64,000 nucleotides of DNA from RYN-230 sp963723595. Its GTDB lineage: Bacteria > Actinomycetota > Actinomycetes > Streptosporangiales > Streptosporangiaceae. The notes under the pieces are model-generated. The model was not told the DNA's origin. It searched no databases and saw only the letters and a list, made by a program, of their open reading frames with translations. Location of the stretch: assembly GCA_963723595.1 (NCBI GenBank), contig CAVRRQ010000010.1, positions 496,001 to 560,000 on the forward strand, written 5' to 3'. This document shows positions 48,814 through 57,990 of this stretch, in pieces. Every line of letters begins with the position of its first letter. Position 1 is the first letter of the stretch. Made by a program: the position numbers and the translations under genes.

Positions 48814-49965
48814 GTGCTTGTGGAGACTGCTATCTGGCTTGATCAGCTCAACGCAACGGAGCGCGCTGAGCTCGTCCGCGGTGCGGGTGTCATCCCGGAT
48901 CCGCGCCCCGATCTGCTCATCGTCGGCGGGGGGATCGCCGGGGTGGCGACCGCCGCCGCCTGCCACCAGGCGGGCCTGGGCTCGGTGCTGCTCATCGAGG
49001 CCGGCCACCTGGGCGCCGGGGCTACCGGCGGCGCCGCGGGGCTGCTGACGCCCGAGATCCACGAGTGGAGCGACCCGGAGCCGTTCGTGGACCTGGCCCG
49101 GGCCAGCCTGGGCCAGTGGGCCGAGCTGGAGGAAAGCTCGCCGGGCGGGGTCGGGCTGGTGGACGTGGACTGGATCGGCCTGTCCCCCGACCCGGGCGCG
49201 CTGGCCCCGCATCAGTCGCCCGCGGTGGAGTGGCTGGAGCCCGACTACGTGGCCAAGCTCATCCCCGGGCTCTCGATGCCCATGGCGGGTGCGCTGATCC
49301 ATCACCAGGGGCGGGTCAACCCGCTGCGGTCGCTGGCCCGGCTGTCCGCCCCGCTGCCCTCGGTGGCCACCGGGGTCGCCGCCACCGGCGTCACGGTCCG
49401 CGGCGACCGGATCGTGAGCGTGGACACGACCGCCGGCCGGGTGCAGCCGGGCGCGGTGGTCTTCGCCACCGGGCTGCCCCCGGTCCTGGACGGCCTGGAG
49501 ATCGACGTGCCCTGGGAGCGGGTCAAGGGGCATCTGCTCGTCACCGAGCCGACGCCGCTGCGGCTGCCCGGCATCGTGGCGCCGGTCGCCACCCAGCTGG
49601 AGGACGGGCGGCTCCTCGTCGGCGGGACCTTCGACATGGGCGACGAGAGCCCGGTGGTCCGGCAGGAGATCATCGACAGCATCCTGGCCGGCCTGTACGC
49701 GACGCTGCCGCAGCTGCAGGGGCTGCGGGCCGACTACACCTGGTGCTGCTTCCGTCCCCGGCATCCCGACGGTCTCCCGGTCATCGACCGGATCCACGGT
49801 CTTGCCAACGCCTGGCTGACGTCCGGGCACTACCGGACCGGGATCCTGCTCGCCCCGGTGACGGCGCACGCGCTGGTCCGCTGGATCAGCTCGGATCAGC
49901 CGCCCGCCGAGGCGGCCGCCTGGAGCAGCGAGCGGTTCGCGGGCCGCGGCCTGACCGGCCGCTGA
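48814..49965 (+). CDS. FAD-dependent oxidoreductase, D-amino acid/glycine oxidase (DAO) family
   Basis: Probably oxidises an amine or amino acid. A 35-residue leader precedes the FAD-binding start DLLIVGGGIAGVATAAACHQ, followed by LLIEAGHLGAGATGGAAGLL. The C-terminal region has CCFRPRHPDGLPVIDRI and SGHYRTGILLAPVTAHAL, the DAO-type closing FAD contact. 383 residues, intact; a second GTG two codons in could also start it. It is convergent with selB. Substrate unknown. Confidence 0.88.
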   Translation: MLVETAIWLDQLNATERAELVRGAGVIPDPRPDLLIVGGGIAGVATAAACHQAGLGSVLLIEAGHLGAGATGGAAGLLTPEIHEWSDPEPFVDLARASLGQWAELEESSPGGVGLVDVDWIGLSPDPGALAPHQSPAVEWLEPDYVAKLIPGLSMPMAGALIHHQGRVNPLRSLARLSAPLPSVATGVAATGVTVRGDRIVSVDTTAGRVQPGAVVFATGLPPVLDGLEIDVPWERVKGHLLVTEPTPLRLPGIVAPVATQLEDGRLLVGGTFDMGDESPVVRQEIIDSILAGLYATLPQLQGLRADYTWCCFRPRHPDGLPVIDRIHGLANAWLTSGHYRTGILLAPVTAHALVRWISSDQPPAEAAAWSSERFAGRGLTGR

Positions 49966-50018
49966 CTTCACCGTCCCGTCCTGGTGGGCGTGGCCATGGC
50001 CTGGTCAGCCGGTACGGG

Positions 50019-50049
50019 TCACCCTGCGCCGGTCACTATGCGCCGGTCA
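50019..50049. repeat. 14-bp tandem repeat spanning the selB stop codon
   Basis: On the minus strand TGACCGGCGCA recurs with period 14 (TGA at 50049-50047, 50035-50033 and the true stop 50021-50019; the last copy keeps only TGACC). The C-terminal residues IVTGAG come from this array. Confidence 0.75.
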
Positions 50050-51866
50050 TCGGGCAGCCGGCGGGTGAGCCCCCGGCGGTCCAGGTACTCCAGCAGCGGG
50101 ATCGCCACGCGCCGGGTGGTGTGCAGCACCTGCCGGGCCTCGGCCGCGGTGAACGGCCCGGGCAGCCCGGCCAGGATCCGGGCGGCCTCCCGGTCCGCGC
50201 CCGGCGCCAGGACGACCTGATCGGCCACCCGCAGCAGCATCCCGGCCCGGGCCGCGGCCGCCAGTGCGCGGGTATCCAGCCCGAGCTCGCGCAGCCGGGC
50301 GGCCTCAGGCGCGGCGAACGGCTGCCCGGCCAGGTCGTCGCGGAGCAGCCGCACCGCCGTGAGCACCCGGTCCGGGAGGGCCGGGCCGCGCCCGGCACCG
50401 CCGTCACCCTCCAGCACCAGGTAGCCGGACCGCACCGCCAGCGGCGGCGCGGCCAGGCGCTCGACCAGCTGCCGGGCGGGCAGGCCCAGCCCGGCCCGGG
50501 CCGCCTCCAGCGGCAGGCCCGGCGCGAGCGGCTCCTGCTGCGCGTGCGCGGCGACGCTGTCCCGGAGCTGCCGGGCCAGGGCGGCCCAGTGCTCCGGGTC
50601 GGCCAGCCAGTCGCCCCCGGCCGGGGCCGGCAGCTCAGCGAGCCCCATGGCCCGCAGGCCCGTGGCGCGCAGCAGCCCGTGCCGCCTCAGCAGGTCGGCC
50701 GCGGCGGGCACGGCGGGCCACGCGGCGAGTTCCCGGCCGGCCGCGGCGGCGGCCCCCCGGCGCCGGAACGCGGGCGGCGCCGGGTCCAGCACGGTGGCGC
50801 CGACCAGCGGCGGCCACGCCGGGCGGCCGGGCCTGGCGGGCCCGGGCGGGCCGGCACCGGCGTCCGGCTGGGCGAAGGCGGCCGCGGCTGACCCGGGGTC
50901 ACGGAGCAGCAGCCGGTCGCCGACGTGCAGTGGCAGCGGCTCCGCCAGGGTGAGACGGGCGATCAGGCCGCCCAGCGGGCGCAGGTGCGCGGCGGTCCGG
51001 GCCGACCCCGCGTGCACGGTGAGCTGGCGCGGCGGCCGGCCGCCGGCAGCCGCGAGACGCACATCCACCACGGCGGCCAGCGTCCACCGGCCCGGCTCGA
51101 CCAGCGCCATGCCTCGCCCGGGGGTCACCCGTTCCGGGCCGCGCAGGTTCAGCGCCACCCGCGCCACCCCGCTCACCTGGGCCGCTGCCTGCTTCAGGGT
51201 CTCGATGCCGCGCACCCGCACGGGTTCCAGGGACGGCGTGAGCAGCAGTTCCTGCTTGGCGTGGATGGTGCCGGCCGGGAGCGTCCCGGTCACGACCGTG
51301 CCGCTCCCCTTGATCCGGAACGCGCGGTCCACCCAGAGCCGGACCGGGGCCGCCGGGTCCGGCTGCGGCAGGTTCGCGGCCAGCCGGTCCAGGGCCTCCC
51401 GGAGCGCGGGCAGGCCCAGCCCGGTGCGGGCGCTGACCGCGACGGCCTCGACGCCGCCGAGGCTGGTCGCGGCGAGCCTGCCCAGCGCCTGGCGCCGGGC
51501 CCCGGCCGGGTCGGCCAGGTCGGAGCGGGTCACCGCGAGCAGGCCGTGGGTGATGCCGAGCGCGTGCACGGCGGCCAGGTGCTCCTCGGACTGGGGCATC
51601 CACCCCTCGTCGGCCGCCACCGTGAACAGGACCGCGGGCACGGCCCCCACGCCGGCCAGCATGTTGGGCACGAACCGCTCATGCCCCGGCACGTCCACGA
51701 ACGCCACCTGCTGCCCGCTGGGCAGCGTCATCCACGCGAAGCCCAGGTCGATGGTCAGGCCGCGGCGCCGCTCCTCGGCCCAGCGGTCCGGCTCCATCCC
51801 GGTTAGCGCCCGGACCAGGGTGGACTTCCCGTGGTCGACATGCCCGGCGGTGGCGATGACCTGCAT
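50019..51866 (-). CDS. selB: Selenocysteine-specific elongation factor SelB
   Basis: Delivers selenocysteinyl-tRNA to UGA codons at SECIS elements. The GTPase domain has G1 GHVDHGKST (residues 8-16), switch RRGLTIDLGFAWM and G3 DVPGHERFVPNML, and TRSD serves as the T/NKxD element. EF-Tu-like beta domains follow (RAFRIKGSGTVVTGTLPAG), and the C-terminal half holds winged-helix repeats for mRNA binding (LPARQLVERLAAPPLAVRSG, FTAAEARQVLHTTRRVAIPL). 615 residues, intact. Its stop codon is part of a 14-bp tandem repeat. selA is not next to it. Confidence 0.95.
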   Translation of the reverse strand: MQVIATAGHVDHGKSTLVRALTGMEPDRWAEERRRGLTIDLGFAWMTLPSGQQVAFVDVPGHERFVPNMLAGVGAVPAVLFTVAADEGWMPQSEEHLAAVHALGITHGLLAVTRSDLADPAGARRQALGRLAATSLGGVEAVAVSARTGLGLPALREALDRLAANLPQPDPAAPVRLWVDRAFRIKGSGTVVTGTLPAGTIHAKQELLLTPSLEPVRVRGIETLKQAAAQVSGVARVALNLRGPERVTPGRGMALVEPGRWTLAAVVDVRLAAAGGRPPRQLTVHAGSARTAAHLRPLGGLIARLTLAEPLPLHVGDRLLLRDPGSAAAAFAQPDAGAGPPGPARPGRPAWPPLVGATVLDPAPPAFRRRGAAAAAGRELAAWPAVPAAADLLRRHGLLRATGLRAMGLAELPAPAGGDWLADPEHWAALARQLRDSVAAHAQQEPLAPGLPLEAARAGLGLPARQLVERLAAPPLAVRSGYLVLEGDGGAGRGPALPDRVLTAVRLLRDDLAGQPFAAPEAARLRELGLDTRALAAAARAGMLLRVADQVVLAPGADREAARILAGLPGPFTAAEARQVLHTTRRVAIPLLEYLDRRGLTRRLPDDRRIVTGAG

Positions 51867-52058
51867 CTAGCCGCGATCCCCGGAGCGTGCGCCGCGGGCC
51901 GGCGCCGGGGCGGCCTGCACCGGACCTGATTCCACGGGGCGACCCTATCTGGTGCGATTACGGGCCCTGGGTGGCGTACCGCATAAAGGCCGGCGGCCGG
52001 GGTAGTTGCGCCGCGCGGGACCAAAACCCCTGCTGGACCGTTTGAGGGAGTGATCGAA

Positions 52059-52755
52059 ATGGCCGGGATGCTGCGCGTTCCCCGGACCCGGGGCGCTTTG
52101 AGCGGCGCCCTTCTTGTTTTGCTCGGCCTGTGGGGCGGCCTGATCGCGTTCGTCGGGCCGTATTTCCACTTCGCCTACACGCCAGGTACCTCCTGGACCT
52201 ACACCTCCGGCCGGCTATGGCTGGAGATCCTGCCCGGCGCCGCCACCGTGCTCGGCGGCCTCATCCTGATGGCCAGCCGGGTCCGTCCCGTAGCCATGTT
52301 CGGTGCCTGGGTCGCCGCCCTGGCCGGGGCCTGGTTCGCGGTGGGCCGGGTGCTCAGCCCGCTGTGGAATGCGCACGGCACCGTCGCCCTGGGCTCCCCC
52401 ATCGGCGGCACCCTGACCAGGACGCTGGTGGAACTCAGCTACTTCACCGGGCTGGGCGTGATCATCGTGTTCCTGGCCGCGCTGTCGATAGGCCGGCTGA
52501 CGGTGGTCGGAGTAAGGGACGCGCGGCTCAGTGAGCGCGCGGCCGAGGAGGACGCGGCCGTCACCGAGCCGGCCGACCCCGGGCGCCCCGGCTACCCCGG
52601 CCGCGGACCCCGTCGTGTACGAGCGGCCAGCCGCTGAGCGCAGCGTGTTCGAGCGCCCGGCGGGCGAGCAGACCACGGTAGCGCGGGACAGCGAGACCCC
52701 GGAAGGCGAGGAGACCGTCACCCGGACCCCGGTCAGCCCGGGAAGCCAGCCGTAA
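52059..52755 (+). CDS. Conserved membrane protein (one probable frameshift)
   Basis: A membrane protein of unknown function with four predicted helices: about residues 16-40, 56-74, 81-100 and 130-150. ATG 52059 is eight bases from GAGGGAG. After helix four comes a charged cytoplasmic tail. The direct frame stops at 52637 in unlikely Arg/Gly sequence, while a +1 shift near 52578 continues ADPVVYERPAAERSVFERP, which repeats the pattern ERPA and ends at 52755 with PVSPGSQP. I favour the longer form. Confidence 0.65.
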
Positions 52756-53013
52756 CGACCCAGCCCCACCCGGAGGCCGCCGCCTCCGCCGGCCCTGGCG
52801 GGCCCGGCCCGCGAGCCAGTCTCGCGGCCGGGCCCGCCTGCGTCCCCGGCCGTGCGGGTGCGGCGCGCCCCGGCAGCGACCGGGTGTGACTCCTCACGCA
52901 GCGGCTAGGCTCCCGTCCTCAGCACTCCGGCCGGGGATTCCATGCCCGGGGCGGGAATGAGAACAAGCGAGCGGAGCCTTTTCGTTTAGAGAACTGACCC
53001 GCAGGGGGGGCAC
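52756..53013. other. Intergenic region without a gene
   Basis: No coding frame is credible here. The segment CGGCCCTGGCGGGCCCGGCCCG around 52790-52812 and the following GAGCCAGTCTCGCGGCCGGGC can fold back on each other and may terminate the membrane protein gene. The end holds the unusually G-rich ribosome site of the next small gene. Confidence 0.45.
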
Positions 53014-53223
53014 ATGAGTACGACACCTGCTGCCGAGCTGGCCGCAGCCCGGACGCGGTGGCCACTGTGGTCGATCCGCGCCGTGCACCCGGGCCGGGGA
53101 ACCGGCTTCACCGCCCGCCGTCATGGTGCGGGCGGATTAGACGACCTATGGGCCCCGAGCCTGACCGCGCTGGAAGATCAGCTCCGCGAATACCGGAAAG
53201 TGCCGCCGCGCACGTCAGCCTGA
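53014..53223 (+). CDS. Small protein of unknown function (69 aa)
   Basis: ATG 53014 follows a G7 run (53004-53010) at only three bases. The product has an Ala-rich helix, then WPLWSIRAVHPGRGTGFTAR and LDDLWAPSLTALEDQLREYR, resembling the many small Streptomyces proteins found next to GntR/XRE regulators. The amphipathic end ALEDQLREY suggests a protein contact. No known domain is recognised. It overlaps the convergent zinc-protein gene by nine bases. Confidence 0.6.
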   Translation: MSTTPAAELAAARTRWPLWSIRAVHPGRGTGFTARRHGAGGLDDLWAPSLTALEDQLREYRKVPPRTSA

Positions 53224-53544
53224 TCCGCGCTCAGGATGAGTCGCGCTGAAGTGCAGCGGAAAGTGCGGGTCACGGCAGCGGTGATAACGCAGCGCCCCGC
53301 ACAGCGGGCAGTTCCGGGCCCGGACGGCGGGGTCCAGATGCGCCTGGTCGTCGGCGCTGAGCCGCACCGCGTAAGGCTCGCCCCCGTCGCGCCGCAGCAG
53401 GTTGCGCCGGGCCAGCTCGTGCAGGAATCCCTGGCCACTTGCCTCACAGGGGCCGCAACGGCAGCCCTGGTACCAGGCCAGGAATGATCCATGGGGTGGC
53501 GGTGCGGGGGGAAGGTCCCGCCACCCTCCCGCGTCACCGGACAT
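53215..53544 (-). CDS. Small Cys-rich protein, probable zinc binder
   Basis: About 109 residues from ATG 53544 (a GTG at 53583 is possible). A first cluster WYQGCRCGPCEASGQGFL (three Cys) and a second NCPLCGALRYHRCRDPHFPL (three Cys with His) could bind one or two zinc ions. Between them lies a basic helix ELARRNLLRRD. This looks like a nucleic-acid-binding accessory protein, but I do not recognise the family. Confidence 0.55.
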   Translation of the reverse strand: MSGDAGGWRDLPPAPPPHGSFLAWYQGCRCGPCEASGQGFLHELARRNLLRRDGGEPYAVRLSADDQAHLDPAVRARNCPLCGALRYHRCRDPHFPLHFSATHPERGSG

Positions 53545-53904
53545 CTGCGACACGAAGCTGACCCTACCTTTACCCCCGGACAATCCGGTCGCCCGGGCAG
53601 CAGCGGGGATCCCGCCGGCTGTCTCCGCCTGGCCGCGGGTGCGCGGCTTTCAGGCCGGTAATCGCTCATCGCGTCACATTGCCTGATTGCCTGAATTGTC
53701 CCCGTCTGTCCCGCCGGAGTGGAATGGCCACTCACGCAAATCGCCATCCCTGGGAAACTCCTGCATATTACTGCCGGGGACATATCGCCGTATGCCGGAA
53801 ATGATCGTTATGATCGCGCGGGTGGCCGGGCAATGGGCGGGGAACCCTTCGGCGCCGGCGCGGAGCATCTGGGGCCCCTCCGGGCCAGCACGAGAGGAAG
53901 CCTG

Positions 53905-55356
53905 ATGACCGACCGACCCGCCGCGGCGATCGTGGGAATCCCGCCCCAGCCAGCCGCGCGCCTCGAGCCCAACGCTATCGGCGTCGCCCAGGACACGGTC
54001 ATCGGCATGGCCTCGTCTGCGCCCGCGGCCACCGTGGGGCTGTCGCTGGCCGCGCTGGCCGCGGCGACCGCGTACGGCAGCGGCCCGATCCTGATCCTCA
54101 CCGCGATCCCCATGCTGATCATCGCGAACGCCTACCGCCGGCTGAACATGTGGAACGCCAACTGCGGCGCGTCCTTCGAGTGGGTCGGCCGCGCCATCAA
54201 TCCTTATCTCGGCTTCCTGACCGGCTGGCTGATGATCGCCGCATACATCATCGGGACCGTGGCCGAGGTCCTGCTGCTCGGCCCGTCGGTCCTGGCCGTG
54301 TTCGGGTCCAGTTCCACCAGCACCTGGCAGTACATCGCCATCGGCGCCGCGGTCGGCATCATCATGCTGGTCATCGCCGTCGTGGGCATCAAGATCACCG
54401 CGCGGGCCCAGGTCAGCATGGCGGCGGTCGAGTACCTCATCCTGATCGGGCTGGCCGTGGCCGGCCTGGTGTTCGTGCTCAGCCACCACCCGGGCACCGT
54501 CCCCATCACCAAGGGCTGGTTCAGCCTCTCCGGCATCAACGGCAAGGGCAGCGCGGTGGCCGGATTCCTGGTCGCGGTGTTCGTCTACGGCGGCTGGGAC
54601 GGGACCCTGTACGTCAACGAGGAGGTCAAGCACCGGCGCACCAACCCCGGCAAGGCGGCGATCCTGGCCGTCGGCCTGCTGGCCATCATCTACACGGTCT
54701 CCCAGCTCGGCTTCCAGGGAGTAATCTCGCCGGGCAAGCTGCAGGCCGCTGCGGCCAACGGCACCGCGCTCATCGCGGTGGCCCAGGCTCTGGGCGGCGG
54801 CTTCTGGGCCAAGGCGATGGCCCTGTCCATCGCGCTGTCGGTGATCGCGACGACGGGCACCGGCATCGTGCTCAGTGCCCGGATCGTTTACGGGATGGCC
54901 AGCTACCGGGCGCTGCCGGAGTTCCTCGCCAACGTGTCCCGCCGCTGGTCCACCCCGGTCGCCGCCAGCATCATCGTGGGCCTGCTCATCGTCGCGCTCA
55001 GCACCATCTACTACCTGGCCACCTCGGTGCAGAACGCGTTCTTCGACGTGATCGACGTGACCGGGCTGCTGTTCTCGATCTTCTACATCCTGACCGCGCT
55101 GGCCACCATGGTGTACTACCGGCGCCGGGTCTTCAGCAGCGCGTGGGACGCGCTGATCCTGGGCCTGCTGCCGCTCGGCGCGGCCGTGTTCCTGGGCTGG
55201 ATCCTGGCCAAGTCGCTGCAGAGCGCCCCGTCGTCGCAGGTCTGGTCGCTGGTCGGCATTGTCGTCGCCGGCGTGCTGCTGATGTTCTCGGCCCGGTTCA
55301 TCCTGAAGTCGCCGTTCTTCCGGATGCCCCGCGAGAGCGACTCCTCGCGGCACTAG
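53905..55356 (+). CDS. APC-family amino acid permease
   Basis: A twelve-helix transporter for an amino acid or amine. ATG 53905 has GAGAGGAAG upstream. IGVAQDTVIGMASSAPAATV marks helix 1 with the substrate-binding break; NANCGASFEWVGRAINPYLG and GGWDGTLYVNEEVKHRRTNP are characteristic of the family. 483 residues, intact. It ends eight bases before the convergent acetyltransferase gene. Confidence 0.9.
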   Translation: MTDRPAAAIVGIPPQPAARLEPNAIGVAQDTVIGMASSAPAATVGLSLAALAAATAYGSGPILILTAIPMLIIANAYRRLNMWNANCGASFEWVGRAINPYLGFLTGWLMIAAYIIGTVAEVLLLGPSVLAVFGSSSTSTWQYIAIGAAVGIIMLVIAVVGIKITARAQVSMAAVEYLILIGLAVAGLVFVLSHHPGTVPITKGWFSLSGINGKGSAVAGFLVAVFVYGGWDGTLYVNEEVKHRRTNPGKAAILAVGLLAIIYTVSQLGFQGVISPGKLQAAAANGTALIAVAQALGGGFWAKAMALSIALSVIATTGTGIVLSARIVYGMASYRALPEFLANVSRRWSTPVAASIIVGLLIVALSTIYYLATSVQNAFFDVIDVTGLLFSIFYILTALATMVYYRRRVFSSAWDALILGLLPLGAAVFLGWILAKSLQSAPSSQVWSLVGIVVAGVLLMFSARFILKSPFFRMPRESDSSRH

Positions 55357-55364
55357 CCCGCCCG

Positions 55365-56326
55365 CTAGCGGAGGGTACCGGCAGGCCTGGCCTCCCAGGT
55401 GGTCCACAGCGGCCGGTACCCCTGCTGGCTCCAGAACGGCCCGGACAGCGGGTTGACCTGCTCGTAGTGCAGCAGCGTGACCGCCACCCCGGAGTCGTCC
55501 GCGGCCTGGTGCAGCTGCGCGACCAGCGCGGCGGCCAGCCCGCCGCCCCGCTCGCCGGGCAGCACGTCCATCAGCTCGAGGTAGGCCACCGGCTCCGCCC
55601 GCACCATCGGGGCGATCCAGCCCGCGAACTCCGGCCGTTCCGCGTAGAGCAGGGCGATCGCGGCCCCGTCCCGCTCGGCCAGCCACACCCAGGGATCCGG
55701 GGCGGCCAGCACCTGGGCTGCCTCGTGGCGCAGCGCCTCAGGTGTCCCCGGCCGCTCGACCACGGTGCCGAAGTGGGCGTCGTACCGGACGGTCTCCATG
55801 CCGAGCCGGCGACCGCGTCGAGGTCCGCGGGCCCGGCCCGGCGGATCCGCACGTCGGGGTCCACCGGCAGCGCGGCCGGGGGGCGCCGGCCCGCGGCCCG
55901 CGCCGCGATGACCGCGCGCGGCGCCAGCCCGTGCCGCAGCAGGGTCCGGGGCCCGTCAACGTCCCGGGCCGGCCAGGTCAGCACGGCTGCGGTGTCCTCC
56001 TCCGCCGCCTCTGGCACGGCGGCCAGATGGTCGCGCCACCGGGCCAGCAGCCCGTCCAGGGTCGCGGCCACCTCCGGGCCCGCGATCTGCGGTGTGAGCT
56101 GGAACCGGCGGGCCGCCCCCCAGGTCAGCTCCAGCGACTCCGGCTCCCCGGCCCAGTGCTCGCAGGTGCCCAGCGCGGCTACCGACCCGTCCGGCCCGGT
56201 GACGGCCAGTTCCGCGCCGCACCCCGCGGGACACGGCGGGGCGGGCAGCAGCGGGTCGATCGCGGCCAGCCGCCGGGCGGCTTGCTCAGTGAGCCCGCTG
56301 GCGGTATCCCCGGTAACTGCGGGCAT
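55365..56326 (-). CDS. GNAT-family N-acetyltransferase (one frameshift)
   Basis: A putative acetyltransferase. The N-terminal half (from ATG 56326) is an atypical domain with PAPPCPAGCGAELAV and TCEHWAGEPESLELTWGAAR. The C-terminal GNAT fold begins RIRRAGPADLDAVAG and, after a missing base near 55807, continues GMETVRYDAHFGTVVERPG. The acetyl-CoA loop is DVLPGERGGGLAAALVAQ, and VTLLHYEQVNPLSGPFWSQ completes it. About 320 residues after repair. Substrate unknown. Confidence 0.8.
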
Positions 56327-56381
56327 CAGGTGACCTCCACATACGTCGTGACTCCGGGGCGGCCCGCCAGGGACGGGACGG

Positions 56382-56983
56382 TCACTTCGACACCGTGACC
56401 GCCCTGATGATGACGGCATACACGGGCATGCCATTGCGGCGCCCGGAAACCGGCCCGGGTCAGCAGGCGCGTAGCCCGGCGGCGGGTGCGGGCCTTGCCC
56501 CGGCGGCTGCCGATCAGCGTGGGCAGGTACAGCGGCGAGAACTGGTCGACCAGGACCAGGCGGCCGCCCGGGGCCATCACCCGGGCGCATTCCCGCAGGC
56601 CGGCCTGCTGGTCGGCCCAGTGATCGAACGACGTGGTGCTGACGATCAGATCGAACGCGCCGTCGGGCTCGGTCAGGTGCTCGGCGGTGCCGGCCTGGAA
56701 GCGGACCCGCGGATCAGTGGTCGACTCCTGGGCGACCCGGACCATCTCCGCGGCGGCATCCACGCCCACCAGCTCCACCGCATCCGGGGCGCGGGCGGCC
56801 AGCTGGCGGAGCAGGTAGCCGGTCCCGCACCCGACATCCAGCACCCGCCGCGGCGCCGGGACCTGGGCCAGCGCGAGCTCCAGCGGTCCGGTCGGCGATC
56901 TCATGGTGGAGCCGGCCGCGCCAGCCCTCCTCGTAGCCTTCAGCACGCTCGGCGAACGCGGCCACATCACGGTCCCGGGGCAT
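56382..56983 (-). CDS. Class I SAM-dependent methyltransferase (two frameshifts)
   Basis: ATG 56983 opens MPRDRDVAAFAERAEGYEEG. After one extra base near 56884 the cofactor motif RVLDVGCGTGYLLRQLAARA, VGVDAAAEMVRVAQE and DLIVSTTSFDHWADQQAGLR follow. The uncorrected frame runs on to 56326, but a second extra base near 56417 gives VYAVIIRAVTVSK and a stop at 56382, the usual ending of this family. I therefore prefer 56382. About 200 residues. Target unknown. Confidence 0.75.
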
Positions 56984-57033
56984 GCCCCAATCCTGGCATT
57001 GCGCCCGCCCCGGAGGCAGGCGCCTGACGGGGA

Positions 57034-57258
57034 TTACTTGCGCACGAATGTGCCACGGCCGGGCACGGCGTAGATCAGGCCCTCATCGCGCAGCAGGCCG
57101 AGCGCGCGCTTGACCGTAGCGGCGGATAGCCCGGTCTCCTCCGCCAGCTCCATGATCGACGGGACTCGCGGCCCGATTTCCCCGGCCTTGATCCGGTCCC
57201 GCAGCAGCCCGGCTAGCTGCACATACGGATGCTCCGGGGAGTCGTTGTCGATCTTCAC
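57034..57258 (-). CDS. GntR-family transcriptional regulator, DNA-binding domain only
   Basis: A 74-residue winged-helix protein without an effector domain. HPYVQLAGLLRDRIKAGEIG, RVPSIMELAEETGLSAATVK and RALGLLRDEGLIYAVPGRGT span the whole GntR DNA-binding fold. It is divergent from a small gene at 57415 across 156 bp of unusually AT-containing sequence, and probably controls both. Short GntR proteins of this type are frequent in Streptomyces and integrative elements. Confidence 0.9.
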   Translation of the reverse strand: MKIDNDSPEHPYVQLAGLLRDRIKAGEIGPRVPSIMELAEETGLSAATVKRALGLLRDEGLIYAVPGRGTFVRK

Positions 57259-57284
57259 CCGAACACGGTACGAGGTAAGCCAGG

Positions 57285-57350
57285 GCCAAGCTAGGCTAGG
57301 TCAGTCGAGGTTAGCTGAGATAAGTTGTGGCAAGCTAGGGTGGGTTGACA
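57285..57350. promoter_or_regulatory. Operator-like GCTAG repeats between the GntR and small-protein genes
   Basis: AAGCTAG occurs twice (about 57289-57295 and 57332-57338), with GCTAG/TTAGCTGAG variants between, in a stretch much lower in GC than its surroundings. TTGACA at about 57345-57350 could be a -35 for the rightward small gene. The pattern fits autoregulation by the GntR protein. Confidence 0.55.
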
Positions 57351-57414
57351 TGATGTGAGTGGCCGCCCCAGGGCGGTTGACCGAGCGCGCCGAGCTGACA
57401 CCGGAAGGCTGACG

Positions 57415-57621
57415 ATGACCCCGGAGAACGATCATGACGACGCCACGACCTTGCGTGACTTGCGGGCAGACTTCCCGCAGCTCGACATCTCGATCGAGTT
57501 CCTGTCCACCTACCGCGCGTGGTCGGCGCGGGGCCGGGACGGGCGCAACCCCTGGCTGGTGTTAAGCACGGACATCGGCCGCTTCCGCCGCACTCTCGAC
57601 CGCGCCGACTGGCAGCGGTGA
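57415..57621 (+). CDS. Small protein of unknown function (68 aa)
   Basis: ATG 57415 is 9-10 bases after GGAAGG. The product has an acidic start (PENDHDDATTLRDLRADFPQ) and a basic, aromatic second half (WSARGRDGRNPWLVLSTDIG, FRRTLDRADWQR). It is divergent from the GntR gene, a pairing common in Streptomyces-like genomes. No catalytic motif. Compare the 69-residue small gene at 53014, which has a similar size and end helix. Confidence 0.65.
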   Translation: MTPENDHDDATTLRDLRADFPQLDISIEFLSTYRAWSARGRDGRNPWLVLSTDIGRFRRTLDRADWQR

Positions 57622-57894
57622 GCGAGGGGGCCCGGCGCCGTCAACGGTGATCATTTCGTCCCTTGCTCATCGCCGATCCGTCCCCGAGCAAGAGTTCCGC
57701 GCCGTCCGATCACGCCCAGCGCCGACATTTCACGCGCAACGCGCGCCTTTCCGGGGTTTTTTACCCGGTTCGGCGCACGGTCCGCGTGAAACGTGGGCGG
57801 GAGGGGCCAGTGTGACTGGAGACCGGGCACCCCAGCCCCAGCCCGTGAGTCAGTGGTACGCCAAGGGCGGCCGGCTCTGCGGGGGCCCGGCCGG
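57622..57894. other. Non-coding region 3' of tRNA-Sec
   Basis: These 273 bp between the small gene and tRNA-Sec hold no credible gene. CCGGGGTTTTTTACCCGG at about 57752-57769 is a small hairpin with a T-rich loop. It lies about 130 bp from the tRNA 3' end, so a link to tRNA processing is uncertain. Confidence 0.4.
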
Positions 57895-57990
57895 TGGCGG
57901 AGGCGGACGGGAATCGAACCCGCCGGCGGCGCGGAGCGCCGCCCACCGGTTTTGAAGACCGGGAGGGCCACCAGGCACCCAGACGCCTCC
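57895..57990 (-). tRNA. selC: tRNA-Sec (anticodon TCA)
   Basis: A 96-nt tRNA with encoded CCA (57895-57897). The anticodon loop CTTCAAA puts TCA at 57955-57953, within the stem CCGGT/ACCGG. The variable arm is long and fully paired (GGCGGCGC/GCGCCGCC). The T arm has GGTTCGATTCC, and the acceptor GGAGGCG pairs with CGCCTCC ahead of discriminator G. The long acceptor/T stem and long extra arm are selenocysteine features, and selB and selD lie nearby. It starts 10 bp after the acyl-CoA ligase stop and may be cotranscribed with that gene. Confidence 0.95.

Noticed and set aside
53674..55686. Very long minus-strand open frame opposite the APC permease
   Set aside because: Its Asp/Gln/Arg/Gly-rich sequence is the shadow of a clear membrane transporter gene.
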